Source: Meconema thalassinum (taxonomy: Eukaryota > Arthropoda > Insecta > Orthoptera > Tettigoniidae). Taken from it: DNA of 64,000 nucleotides. A program made the translations under genes and the position numbers. Below are positions 11,870-23,215 of this stretch, piece by piece. Every line of letters starts with the position of its first letter. The first letter of the stretch is position 1. Below the pieces are notes generated by a model. The model worked only from the letters and a program-made list of their open reading frames with translations, was not told where the DNA came from and ran no database searches. The stretch lies in contig CAMPQE020000052.1 of the NCBI GenBank assembly GCA_946902985.2, positions 124,001-188,000 of the forward strand, given 5' to 3'.

Positions 11870-12020
11870 CCCCCAACCTGGAGGGCCAGAGTATCCCGTT
11901 TAGTCTGGATCATCACCTTCGACCTGTCCGGCTTGGGAGACCCTACCAGTAGCTAAGCTACCGCCGGCGTAGCTCTCAGGATCATTTTACCACGCAAGCT
12001 CCAGCACCGCGTCAAGGTAA

Positions 12021-13120
12021 GGATACCATTGGCGGTTGTCTACTGTTATTAAAATATTTGTTTCCATCTCTTGAGTCTGATGAAGTTCACAGATCACTCG
12101 ATTCTTCCACAGCCCTCTCATGCATCTTTCTCCACGTAATAGCTCTGCTCGCAATCTCGGCGCATAATTTGATGTTACGTGGTCTGACGTAGAATTAAGA
12201 TATAGGCGCGCTTAATGATCAAGCGAACAGGGCGAATATGTTGTGCCCATATTGATCCGAGATACCTCTGAGTCGAAAGCCAAATCAACCCTCGTGAGAT
12301 CCCTTCACCAGCATCACACATGGATTTGAGCTGGTCCCACACGAGACCGTTACTCTCAGGTTTTTGGTGTGGTTATAAAGCTAGTCGAATCACATGCTTA
12401 TTAATAAACAGATGGTTCAAAATCGTGTCCGTAAGTGATTTCTTCACAAAAGATCCCTAGCTCACTCTGTATTGGGGATCTGGTGGTTAGTCCACGATCT
12501 AACTACAAAATAAATACTCCTGAAAATAAATTTCAGTTTATATTACTGTCCGAATTTGACCTCCAGAAGTCCTATATTCCGAAACGCCATTAAAATATAA
12601 GCTAAGAAATGGTACAAAAATAGTTCCAACGCAAATACAAATGTCAATTATTCATCAGATCTAGTTACATTGCTCCTATCTTCGGTAGATGCCTAATCCC
12701 CTGTCGTTCCACAACGATCAGTAACATCTGACAAAGAAACCAGAATAAAAATAATAAGATATTATGGAACCACATCCACCACTTAAATTAATTAAATTAA
12801 ATCTCGGTAGCTAAATCCCGTACAAAGTATCCTACAAAACGTCGCATCTGAAACTCATTCCTAAGCTGTACAAGAAGCAAATGACATACAAGAAAAATAT
12901 GTACAAGAATAAACATGATCTCGATTGGGTTGTCGTATTGTTGACAGCTCATCTGTTCCTTCAGAAAGTCGTCTCGCAATCAGTGAAGCCTCATATTTCT
13001 TATCTATGTCCTGTATGTCGCATTGTGTTTGGATGGTATTCAAAATGATGGAACATTGTGTATGATTTATTTCCACCTATGTAAAGGAACGCGTTTGTAA
13101 AACAAGTAATTTCTCTGCAG
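12021..13120 (+). other. intron 2 of gene A, 3' part
   Basis: I recognise no gene, repeat family or RNA here. It ends with the TTTCTCTGCAG acceptor of exon 3. Confidence 0.5.
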
Positions 13121-13237
13121 GATGATACTGACCTGATTGAGGACATCAAGATAGAAGACTTTTCGATACCAGAGCTTGTTCCAAGAAGGGAAGAAATAGA
13201 AATCCCTCCTTTAGCGAGTGATGGAGATTTGAAAGAG
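13121..13237 (+). CDS. zinc-finger gene A, exon 3
   Basis: A 117-nt exon (39 codons, phase 0) between acceptor TTTCTCTGCAG and donor GTAAGT. The peptide is acidic (DDTDLIEDIKIEDF... ending SDGDLKE) and includes IKIE, a third SUMO-consensus-like motif. The copy B counterpart (44,728-44,799) aligns codon for codon from the acceptor to IKIE, is 15 codons shorter and carries a stop. No folded domain is recognisable. Confidence 0.75.
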
Positions 13238-15632
13238 GTAAGTACCTTTGGGTTACTACTTGTTGCACCTTATAAGAGACATCACTTGATCGCCATCTTC
13301 CTCTCACCATTGCAATTAAGGGTAAATAAAATTGTGTATTCAGACTGTACTGATGCCAGATGGAAGCTTTCTGTTATTAGGTAGGGTTTGGTAAAGAAGG
13401 TACAAGTCGTGAGGAAGATTGCCTTCTGCTGCTTAATAACAAAGATAATAATAATTGACACATAAAATTTACTTCCACGAAATTGCATTTGAAATGATAT
13501 GGGGGGGGGGGAGATAAATATTTCTTCAGATCTTCTCTTCTCTACTACAATAAATGAGAAATGATCGGTGACAACTGCTATTTATTTATAAATGGGAGAA
13601 TGACAAACACATCGTACTAATCACAATGAAATAATCTCAAATATCAAATTATGACGATTAACCCCCTTATACACTTAGATGGATCTATCAGAACAAACTC
13701 TGACTGAAAAATCCTCTCAAACGAAAGTATCACTTCTATCACTGATTATAACAAACGCTCATCAAAATCAAACGTCGAAATGTGTGGATAGACCGATGAA
13801 CCAGGATCTCATAATCTATAAATGTGTTTTAATATAACGTTCCCGTCGAATATAAGACAAAAAACGGAAATGTCTACCTCGATATAAATACGAAATTCAC
13901 CAATTCTAAATTCGTTTTCAAATAACGTACCCTTCCAGTGAACTATACTGAACAATAAAAATCGAATCCACAAACCTAATCTAAACTGGAAACACTCAGG
14001 GGAAAGAATTTCCCTTGTTTACAATCATCTGATCCGAAGTTAATAACCTCTCAAATGTTAGGCCTAAAATATCAAGCTCAATATATATCACCAACACAAC
14101 TGTTTCACTTCGGGATGATAAGTGTGATTCATTTCTCGCTAAGGGTCCAAGATCACATGTATCTCCGTTGAACAATCAAGATGCTATTGCATGTGGTAAT
14201 GCATATCATTTGTATAGCTTAGTGGAAACCAACTCACTCGAACCTCAACGTAAACAATTTGGCTCCCATGGCCTCGCAGATTGAGTCTCTGAATGGCTCT
14301 TAGTCAAATATTCACATATGATAGGTTTACCTGCGTCACAAACTATGGGCGGTAAGTGGCTACACCTGCCACATGGCTTAACTTAAAATGGCACATTATT
14401 CATAACGCACATATATTGCATGCGAATTACTCACACATTATAAACCTTACCTTTCGAATCACTAATATTCCACCTCAAATAATAACACGTGATCAATCAA
14501 TCGCTTGCTTTTAAATTCAAAGGATTTCTCGTGGTGAATGAGCTGGCAGTCTCAACATTACTAATAATATTTTATCACTGGTCATGAAATCATATATTCT
14601 CACTCCATCCAGACGTCACACTCAATATACATAGTTATGTTCCAACATACACTTCTTCTAACGAACAGGTGATTTGTGATACGTTGTTTCTACTTAACAA
14701 GACACCTCCAAATCGCTACTTTAGCCTATCACAAATATCAAAAATTAAGGGGAAAAAGTATCCTAACTGCACTATGTTATACATTTACATTCACAAATCA
14801 TCTTCAATATAAATGAAATGTCAAATAAATATAGCCAAAAAGGATAACCTTTCATGTTTTCTTCCACCTCCGTAGTTTATGGCTAAGGACGGCCCCTTCC
14901 ATTACGACTAATTCATAGTTATAAAGTGGGCGCTCATTTCAATTATGTCTTTCATCTTGCTTACATAAATTATTTGTACACATTACAATGAATTTCACTG
15001 TAATATTTTTGATTATGTTGCCCAATTAATATGATACACTATCTGTGAACACCATTTATACACTTCCTAGCCCCTCCGGTCATGTGACTGGATTCTCCAG
15101 TGTCGTTTCTTCTCCTCGCGCATAGATATTGTGTCTAGTTTCTACATGAAATATTTTGTTTACATGGTGTTTTACACGAACAAATGACTTCATAATTCTT
15201 GCTTGTATTTTTATAGTGCCCTTCAAATACCACAGTTTTCGTAGAATCAATATATTTCTCTAATTCGCGATTTGAATGGGCTTGTGTTCGCTGTTCTATG
15301 ACGCGCCCCATGGATTTCTGTAGGCTGGGGATTCAGCGAATGGACATCTGCCAAGGAGTGGTCATTACGCAACTCTGCTGTCCTGGCCTTCAACCTATGT
15401 ATTGGTGATCTATTTTGCCAGTCTCCCTTGTCAACGTGTATTGTGAAATTGTACCTGGCTTTTTTTTGCAGTGAAAACTGAAATAACTATGGTTTATGAG
15501 AACAAAATTCTTGTGTATAAGTGACGCTTCTAACAACCGTCAACATGTGTTATTCTTTAATGCTTTTGTTCTTTTCTTATTTAGAAGAGTAAGATAATAC
15601 CTCAGAAAATTATGATTCAGTTTTGTCACTAG
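13238..15632 (+). other. intron 3 of gene A, no gene recognised
   Basis: AT-rich sequence with a short G tract near 13,501. Open frames are short and show no domains. Confidence 0.5.
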
Positions 15633-15691
15633 GTTATAAAAGAAGAAACCCATGATGACGAGAGGGATGCAAATAGAAATCATCCAAATGA
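15633..15691 (+). CDS. zinc-finger gene A, exon 4
   Basis: A 59-nt exon between acceptor TTTTGTCACTAG and donor GTAAGT. It encodes VIKEETHDDERDANRNHPN plus two bases (GA) of the next codon. VIKEE is a fourth SUMO-like motif. The two leftover bases join the first G of exon 5 to make GAG, keeping the frame open into the finger exon. Copy B has an exon of the same length and phase at 47,123-47,181. Confidence 0.75.
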
Positions 15692-15889
15692 GTAAGTAGA
15701 CCCTAAAGTAAGGTAAAATATTGTTTTTTTTTTCTGAACGCAAACGAAAAATGTTGGCTCTGAATAAGTTATCCTCTTTTAATATTTGTAATTGAACATA
15801 TTTATTTGTGTTATTGTCTGGTATAACTGGATATTGATATTTACTAGCCATTCTCATTCAGAGTTTTCACTGTTGAAGGTATTTCAGTC

Positions 15890-16350
15890 TTCTTCTTCTT
15901 CTTTTTCGAGTCATCAGTCTGTTGACTGGTTTGATGCAGCGCTTCATGGCTTCCTGTTCTGAGATAATAGTTTCATCTCTACATACTGTAGCTACCACAT
16001 CCCACATTGGAGGCAATCTATTTAACATATTCTAACCTTGGTCTAACCCTACAGTTCTTGTCATGGAGCCTTCTTTCCATAACTAAATTTGCTATTTTTG
16101 GTGTCTTAGTTTTTGTCCTACCAACCTATCTCTTCTCTTCATTAGTAGTCGGCAGAGACGTCTCTCCTGTCTCACTCGTCCTAACTTAATGCCTCTTCGT
16201 TTGTAACTCTATCTACGCATCTGATCTCCATCATTCTCTTGTAACACCACATTTCAAACGCTTCTATTTTCCTCTTTACTGCTGCAGCAACATTCCAAGT
16301 TATACTTCCATAGAGCGCCACGCTCCAGACAAATTATTTCAAACCGGCTT
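15890..16350 (-). mobile_element. LINE 3' fragment (family shared with 29.6 and 36.6 kb)
   Basis: On the minus strand this holds the decayed C-terminus of a non-LTR reverse transcriptase and its 3' end. The 3' segment (about 15,925-16,010, with GACTGGTTTGATGCAGC) recurs at about 36,575-36,665, and the coding part (about 16,200-16,270) matches 29,630-29,700 and 36,830-36,900. Copy B lacks it, so it inserted after the duplication. I cannot assign the clade. Confidence 0.7.
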
Positions 16351-16372
16351 TCTTATAAATAAGGTAATAATA

Positions 16373-16480
16373 ATAACCCCTGGCACCAGAGCCCATGAGG
16401 GCCTAGGCCTACCAAGCGACCGCTGCCCAGCCATTTGGCATGCAGATATTAGGGTGACACGTGGTCAAAGAAAAGAATGA
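16373..16480 (-). repeat. SINE fragment (family with 19.6 and 38.0 kb)
   Basis: Shares GACCGCTGCCCAGCCATTTG and GCAGATATT followed by GTGACACGTGGTCA with 19,615-19,670 and 37,985-38,035. Only the 3' part is present. Confidence 0.6.
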
Positions 16481-16789
16481 GCGCACGGTATTTTAATTTA
16501 CTTAATTTAACGTACGCTATTAAAAGAGCTAATGAGAATTTTTATAATTAAATTCCATACTTTTTTGCCCAGAATAATCTAAAGCGTTAGGCGAACCATT
16601 TTCGAGAGCGTGCAAACTGCAGTCGATTTACTCCCGTATGAGCACATCTGCCTGTGAAAAACTTATAAAAAACCGCTCACGACACAATCCACAATTTGAA
16701 GCTTTCGCGTTTTATGGCAGCAAGGGTGTACCGGTTGGTGGTGGCGACCTGGCGCTCGTAGTTATTGCTAATTCACTTAGGTGTTGTTG

Positions 16790-17135
16790 ATTCTTTAGGT
16801 GATCTGCGAAATAGTGGCCACGTAGCCCCGTGTACTTGGGTATGAGTAAATGTCTGATAACCTGTATCACTGCGATGTCTGTAATACTGTAGTGTGTGTA
16901 CTATTAATTTGGGTGGAGAAGTGAGACACCACGGGAAACTACTTCCAGGATGGTTGAGGTAGGAATCGAACCCGCCTCTTCTTAGTTTTCCCTCACGAGG
17001 CTGAGTGTATCCCGTTCCAGCTCTCAAACCAGAATTAAAGTTCTTGGCAGAGCGGGGATTCGAACCCGGACCTCCCCGGTGACAGCCATGAATCCTAGCT
17101 ACTACGCAACGAGCCGACCGATTCATTCAGAGTCA
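16790..17135 (-). repeat. tRNA-derived SINE
   Basis: On the minus strand a tRNA-like head with B-box GGTTCGAATCCC (about 17,062) is followed by a second B-box-like motif (GGTTCGATTCC, about 16,968) and a tail containing CAAGTACACGGGGC. The same layout occurs at 31,200-31,525 and 3,600-3,950. Confidence 0.65.
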
Positions 17136-17477
17136 GGGATACTGTGGTCATAAGGTTCCTATGTTAGAGTAATGTTCAAATTTGATCAGTGTGGGGCAAA
17201 GAACCAAGGCCCAAGCACTAAAAAGTAGTACCTTTGTGCCTGTGCCAGACATGAGATGTACGCAACGTCGAGCCGGGATGGTCGCTGTGTCTACAGCGGC
17301 CCAGGGCATTTCAGTGACGTGTGACGTCAGGCAAGATCGCAAGGTGCGAGTTGATTCCAGGCGGGTTGCGTATTCGGAACGACAACAGCTATACTGGATT
17401 ATTCCCTCCCCCCCCACAAATGCAATCACTGCCAGGGAACTGAGCAAGAGAGCAGCGTGGTGGTGCTTCTAGCCCTA

Positions 17478-17660
17478 ACGTGGTGGCACAGCGGTCAAGC
17501 TGTTGGCCTTTCACCAAGTGTTCGATTCCCGGTCAATGCTTGTGAAATTTTCGAAGTGAAATGCCATGTCCTGTGCTTCGGATTCCACGTAAAATGGAGG
17601 TCCCGTGGCTCATAATCATAAGATTCACAGTCACGATAAACTACAATCTTCCTTTTTCTG
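17478..17660 (+). repeat. tRNA-derived SINE (family with 45.9 kb)
   Basis: The A-box GTGGCACAGCGG and the B-box GTTCGATTCCCGG are followed by a body (TTCGAAGTGAAATGCCA ... GGAGGTCCCGTGGCTCAT) nearly identical to 45,890-46,075. Confidence 0.7.
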
Positions 17661-18294
17661 ATCTAAATTGTATATACATGGGTTTCCTTACGTTAATGGC
17701 TTCTGGCCTCATAATTAGGCTACTCTTAAACAGCTTACCAGACAAGACTTCAGGGTAATATTTACGATCGGCTACCTTTCTTCCCGCTAATCAGTGATAT
17801 CTGGGAGACTTGCATATATATGGTGACCGGGGCGGAACATGAAGATTATCTGGCCCACTCAGCGGCCTCTTCAAGCTGGAGTCGCATCTTAGGATGTCCG
17901 AATCAAAGGCCAAGAAGCCAGACTGAAGTGTCAAAGCATGTGATGTCATGTTACTAACATCAAAGCGGAAGAGAATACGGCATACTACAGAGAACAGGTT
18001 TAAGTAGGACAAGAACATTTCATGCAAAAACGAGTGGAGGCTCAAATCAGATCACGCCAAAAGATGGCGCTATAAACTGGATATCTAAGCTAACATCCCT
18101 GTCTGCATTTAAAGAAACTCGTACTTCGTCCCATCTTTTTTTCAATTTATGTTGATAATAGCGCACTGATTTACATAAAGAGCAGTCCTAAAATGGCAGC
18201 ATAGAAAAGAACCAGTGTGATAACTATTTTACACGGGCTAATGGGACGATTGCAGCCACTCACTGTGACCATGCTCAAGTACTGTATTATCCCC
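17661..18294 (+). other. intron 4 of gene A, no gene recognised
   Basis: Short open frames only; no repeat family identified. Confidence 0.4.
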
Positions 18295-18385
18295 TCCGGA
18301 ACAATGGCTGGCAGCGTGGTGCAGCGGCAACATTCTCGCCTGCTGTAGCCAAGGTTGCAGGATTGAAATCTGGCGCAGTATATAT
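18295..18385 (+). repeat. tRNA-like SINE head
   Basis: GCAGCGTGGTGCAGCGGCAA resembles an A-box, with a decayed B-box (GGATTGAAATCTGG) 40 bases on. Similar sequence stands at 48,095-48,150 in copy B and, inverted, at 32,640-32,705. Confidence 0.45.
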
Positions 18386-18519
18386 ATGGTATCCAGTGTG
18401 AATGTTTATAACCTATTTGTGATGGGAACTGTTTCTGATGTGTGGAAGACCCTATCACTTGTTACAGTGACCAGAAATTATCTGTGATGTGAGTTTGTGA
18501 AGGAAAAACCACTAGTCGT

Positions 18520-19240
18520 TATCATGCGAAGTCCTTGCAAAGAAAGCAGCATGTTCAACTTAGGTACATGGAATGTGAGAACACTATCTAAGCTTGGAAA
18601 ATTGGAAGAAGTAAAGATCTCAATGATAAAGAGAGACCTGGGTATGCTGGGTGTCTGTTGATCTCGATGGGCATGAAACGGCGACTTTCAATCAGGCAAT
18701 TTCAGGGAAATGATAAAGGTGGACTGAATGGAGTAGCAATAACCCTAAAAGGTAAATGATGTCAAAATGTTATGAATACCTGTCATATTAGTGACAGGAA
18801 TATGATGGTAAAGATAAAAGCTACTGACGAGGTATATTTCCCTACCACCAGCAGTGAAGATGATGTTATAGAAGAAATGTATGCTTGTATTCAAGAACTC
18901 TTTGTGCTAGTAGACACCAAAACTAATATTATCGTAATGGGAGACTGCAATGCTTCAGTTGGTAGTCATGAAAATCTTAAACATGCTGGGAAATCCGGAC
19001 TTGGTGAAATGAACTCGAGAGGTGAGCAATTACTAGAGTTTTGTGAACAACATGAACTATTAATAACTAATACACGCTTTGATGTTCTCAAAAGACGACG
19101 CTATGCATGGGTAGCTCCTGGAGATGGTAGAAAGCATCTGATAGACTATAATTATAATCGCAAGGCGGAGATACAGAAACCAAGTGCATACCAGTTACAG
19201 TTACCCAGGGGTAACATTAGTCGTAGCGAAGTGCAATAAT
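18520..19240 (+). pseudogene. decayed LINE endonuclease fragment
   Basis: Near 18,555 the frame reads FNLGTWNVRTLSKLGK, the first motif of an APE-type endonuclease. After frame changes, 18,772-19,239 (155 residues) gives IIVMGDCNASVG (the GDFNA block with Phe replaced by Cys), then EQHELLITNT and IDYN in place of IDY or IDH. The copy is broken by frameshifts and stops and lacks a reverse transcriptase, so it is a truncated LINE fragment in intron 4 of gene A. Confidence 0.75.
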
Positions 19241-19579
19241 CGATACAGAAAGCAAGTGCATACCAGTCACAGGGGTTGATGTAGCCAGCGATCATACATT
19301 AGTTGTAGCGAAGTGTAATACTCGATTCAGAAAACATAAAACGTACAGTTCTAAGAAATGGTGTTTAAATAAATTACACATTGCAGCTTTGGCTTGAAAA
19401 TTCACAGAGAAAACTAATCAACAGTTAAAGCTCTGGATGGGATAACGTCAAGAAAAGCTTAATGACAGCCGCTACGTAAATTCTTGGTTGAAGAAGCCTT
19501 GGATGACCCAAGGAATTTTAGATCTCATTGAATAGAGAAACAAAATGAGAAGTAGGGATTTTGAACCATAAGTTAACCC

Positions 19580-19795
19580 TGTCACTATCCAGCCCGTGAC
19601 GGGCTAAGGCCGACCAAGCGACCGCTGCCCAGCCATTTGGCCTGCAGATATTGGGGTGACGCGTGATCAGCGCGTCGGGTCCCCTCGGCCGTTAATCTTG
19701 GTATTCGTGATCGGGGCGCTGTCCCACTGTCAGACAGCTACTCAATTGTCCTCACGAGGCTGAGTGCACCCCGTTCCAACCCTCACAATATAGAG
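19580..19795 (-). repeat. SINE (family with 16.4 and 38.0 kb)
   Basis: Strongly similar to 37,965-38,160 (GCCATTTGGCCTGCAGATAT ... CAGACAGCTACTCAATTGTC ... CTCACGAGGCTGAGTGCA). The tRNA-like head with the B-box, present at 38.2 kb, is missing here, so this copy is truncated at its 5' end. Confidence 0.65.
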
Positions 19796-20034
19796 CATAA
19801 AAATATTCAATAACGGAAAAGAGTCGCTGATCAAAAGACAGCTGGACGAAGGAAATTGGTGAGGACATCGAAAAGGATTTAAAATCTGGGAAATCTGATA
19901 AAGCATATTTTGGAACAGGAATATTCTTAGAATCCTCTATTATAGCTAAATTGTGTTGTGTGTATGTTATTGCACATTTACATATCCTGTAATCCGCTGA
20001 GGAAGGTTGCCATGCACTACATATATTGACTCAA

Positions 20035-21311
20035 GGTAATAAATAGACATATTTAGAATAATGACGAAATCAAGTTGGTAATACCAACATTTGTAAGTAC
20101 TGCAATTTGAAATACACCTGAAATAGAGTAGTCTGTTAGAGTTACTTACTACAGTTGGCTGCCCTGGTGACTATGAATATATTCTTAGTTTGATCTCTTA
20201 AGGTATTGAATGCACATACAAAATTTGGTTGAAGTATAATGGATAGTATGGACGTTACATGCTGTTTGATATTGGATTTATAAGTGCATGTAAAATCATT
20301 TTGGGAACAATGTAATGTATGTGATGCTCAGAATTAATCTGAAATATTACGATCTATTGTAGTGCCAATCCATTTGTTAGTATAGAAGTTACATGTAATT
20401 AAAATTGAAACTATCAGAAAGCCTAGAATCATGTCGGCAGTATGTCTAGAATGTCAGGAACCATACGTGTGCAAATTTTAGAGCTAATGGCCTGCAATTA
20501 TTCTGATATATTGATATTAAGATTTAACAAAGAGGGAGAGCATTTATTAACAGTTGGCATCCCTGCTAGCTCTTACGAATACGCATAGCCAATACCGTTA
20601 TGGTACACAAAGCACACAGGAAATTTGATTGAAATCCATTTGTTAGTATAGACCAATCAGCAGGCTTAGAATCGTGTTGGCAGCACTGATGTACTGTATA
20701 TAAGTTAAACCGAACTAAGGTAGAATGTCAGGTACTATACGTGTGCAAAGTTTAGACCTGTTGGCTTTCATACTTTCTGATATATTGGTATTAGGTTTAA
20801 GACATAGAGAGAAAATTTATTAACAGTTGGCAGCCCTGGTGGCTCTTTACGCACAGTCATATCTCTTATAGTACACATAGTACATAGGACATGTAGTTGA
20901 ACTCGATAGTATAGAAGTTTTAGAAATTTGACTTATTGGCAGGCTTAGAATCATGTTGGCAAGACTGTCAAGTATGGACTGCCGAAAATCAATTTGGAAT
21001 GTTATTATCTGTGTGTGTGCCAATTTTGGAAATATTCGCATGAATATTTTCGGAGATATCCAACGTAGAGCTCAAATTCCAATTGCGATTTTTCAGCAGT
21101 TGGTAGCACTGATGTCAATTTCAAATATGGCCGTGAGATATTCAGGTATACACTTTATTCTTATCAAATTTGGCTTCGATAGCTGTAGCCGTTTAGGAGT
21201 TGATAAGGGGGACGCACAGACAGACAGAACGACAGACAGACACACATTTTCCCGGATCGATCTCGTAAGTCAACTTGTTCCTCATTTTTGCAAAATGAGA
21301 AAAGTAGGCTA
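20035..21311 (+). mobile_element. Helentron-associated (HINE-like) element, unit 1, 5'-truncated
   Basis: The unit is similar to unit 2 over its length (CCCTGGTGACT...ATATTCTTAGT; AATCATGTTGG...; ACACATTTTCCCGGATCGAT). It ends with an ACAG/ACAC microsatellite (about 21,217-21,246), a stem-loop (CTCATTTT-TGC-AAAATGAG, about 21,277-21,296) and GAGAAAAGTAGGCT. A 3' hairpin, adjacent microsatellite and subterminal inverted motifs are hallmarks of non-autonomous Helentron elements (DINE/HINE). No coding capacity. The 5' terminal motif seen in unit 2 is absent. Confidence 0.6.
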
Positions 21312-22727
21312 ACAACAATTTCCGTGACGAACTAGAGAGCCTACTTTTCTCGAAATGTAAGGTTCATGCCAATGATTAATCTATATTGACCTAATTAGAA
21401 TAAGGACGAAATTGAGTTGGTAATATCGAAATTTCTAATTAGTTCGAACTACAACTGGCATAATGTAGCCTAATAGAGCACTACGTTGGCAGCCCCGGTG
21501 ACTGAATATATTCTTAGTTCCATCTCATAAGGTACTGAATACAAAATTTGGTTGTAGTCCAAAGGATAGCATGGACGTTGCATGTAGTTAGATATTGTAC
21601 CTATCAGCGCGCGTGAAATCATGTTGGAAACAATGTCATGCATGTGTTGCTCAGAAATAATCTGAACTATTATGATCTATTGTTGTGCCAATTTTGGATG
21701 AAATACATTTATTTGTATAGAAGTTACATGTTTTTTTAAAATAGACCAATCAGCAGGCTTAGAACCATGTTGGAATCACTGACGTATATTAGTTACTCCA
21801 AATTAATCTAGAATGTAAGGTACTATACATGTGCAAAGTTTAGAGCTGTTGGCTTGAATACTTTCTGATATATTGATATTAGGATAAAAAAAATAGAGAC
21901 AGCATTTATTAACAGTTGGCAGCCCTGGTTGCTCTTAAGAATTGCGTCATATCTGTTATAGTACACATAGCACATACGAAATTGGGTTGAAATCCAATTG
22001 ATAGTATAGAAGTTACATGTATTTACAATTGGTCCTATCAGCAGGCTTAGAATCATGTTGGTAGTACTGAGGTCCATTAGTTACTCCAAATTAATCTAGA
22101 ATATCAGGTTCTATACGTGTGCAATCTGTGCATAGTTTAAAGCTGTCTGCGTGCATTCTTTCTGATATATTGGCATTTGGATAAAAACAATGGAGAGTGC
22201 ATTTATTAACAGTTGGTAGCCATGGTGGCTTTTAAGGATACGCTCAGTGATATCTGTCTATGTACACATAGTCCATACGAAATTTGGTTGAAATCCAATT
22301 GATAGTGTAGAAGTTATATGCATTTGAAAATTGGACCTATCAGCAGGGTTAGAATCATTTTGGCTACACAGTCATGTATGGGCTCCCGGAAATTAAACTG
22401 AAATATTATTATCTATATGTGTGCCAATTTTGGTATTGCTCCCATGTATACTTTCAAAGATATACAACATGGACCTGAAATTTCAATTGCGATTTTTCTG
22501 CAGTTGGTAGCACTGACATCATTTTCAAATACGGCATAGAGATATTCAGATAGAGATGTTTACTCATACCAAATTTGGATTCGATTGCTGCAGCCGTTTA
22601 GGAGTTGTTTGGAGGGGACACACACACACAGTCAGACAGAAGGACAGACAGACAGACACACATTTTCCCGGATCGATCTCATAAGTCTACTTTTTCCTCA
22701 TTTTTACAAAATGCGAAAAGTAGGCTA
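21312..22727 (+). mobile_element. Helentron-associated (HINE-like) element, unit 2
   Basis: It begins directly after unit 1 with ACAACAATTTCCGTGACGAA and AGCCTACTTTTCTC, and ends with the microsatellite, hairpin and GCGAAAAGTAGGCT. AGCCTACTTTTC near the start and GAAAAGTAGGCT at the end form a subterminal inverted repeat. The start matches the inverted end of the 51 and 59.7 kb elements (TTCCGTGACGAACTA). The head-to-tail pair suggests tandem rolling-circle insertion. Confidence 0.65.
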
Positions 22728-22924
22728 AACATAACACACGAAAATCCGTAGAAGGGTAGTAAGCATAGACAGACTACGTGGTCACTCAGGGTATACTAGA
22801 ATTAATGGATGAAGAACTAAAGAACAAGGACGCACGAAAAGTAAGGAAGAAAACATAATACAGGTTACTGAAATTTGAGGTAAACAAGAGGTGCAAAGCA
22901 GACAAAGAATAATGTTTGAAAGAG
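22728..22924 (+). other. intron 4 sequence conserved in copy B
   Basis: Aligns with about 52,755-52,917; non-coding. Confidence 0.6.
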
Positions 22925-23215
22925 AAATGTGCAAAGACTTGCTCATCATGTATCGGTTAGCAGAGTTGTCTGTCGCTTCGGAAGTTGGGATTCGATTACT
23001 GGCTGTGCCATGAATTGTAATTCTGGTCTGAGTGCTGGATCGGGGTACACTCAGCATTTGGAGGTAATTTTGAGGAGAGTTTGGTTCGATTCCTCCCCCA
23101 GCCATCCACAAAGTTATTTTTCCGCGTCTCCCACTTCTTCTCCAGGCAAACGAAATTTAATATCGGGATCTGATTTATATTGGCCACTAGAAGGCCTGTG
23201 TAATTAAGAACCATC
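22925..23215 (+). repeat. SINE shared by both duplication copies
   Basis: Two B-box-like motifs (GGATTCGATTACTGG near 22,988; GGTTCGATTCCTCC near 23,082) and a tail as in the 16.8 and 31.2 kb SINEs. Its counterpart is at 52,918-53,165, so this insertion predates the locus duplication. Confidence 0.6.

Larger units (their letters stand above)
8753..12020 (-). mobile_element. RTE-type LINE, nearly full length
   Basis: The minus strand reads, 5' to 3': a GC-rich leader (about 12,020-11,870), an APE-type endonuclease, a linker, a reverse transcriptase with YADD, and a C-terminal domain. It ends in a (GTAA)n tail at 8,753-8,772, and the last stop codon (TAA) lies inside that tail, a layout typical of RTE elements with almost no 3' UTR. 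The copy is close to complete but has several frame breaks (for example TGA just after the endonuclease at 10,994, stops near 10,470 and frame changes near 9,950, 9,600 and 9,520), so it is dead. It sits in intron 2 of gene A and is absent from copy B, so it inserted after the duplication. Confidence 0.9.

Noticed and set aside
11193..11903. Plus-strand 236-residue open frame
   Set aside because: It is the shadow of the RTE endonuclease on the minus strand, which has all catalytic motifs.
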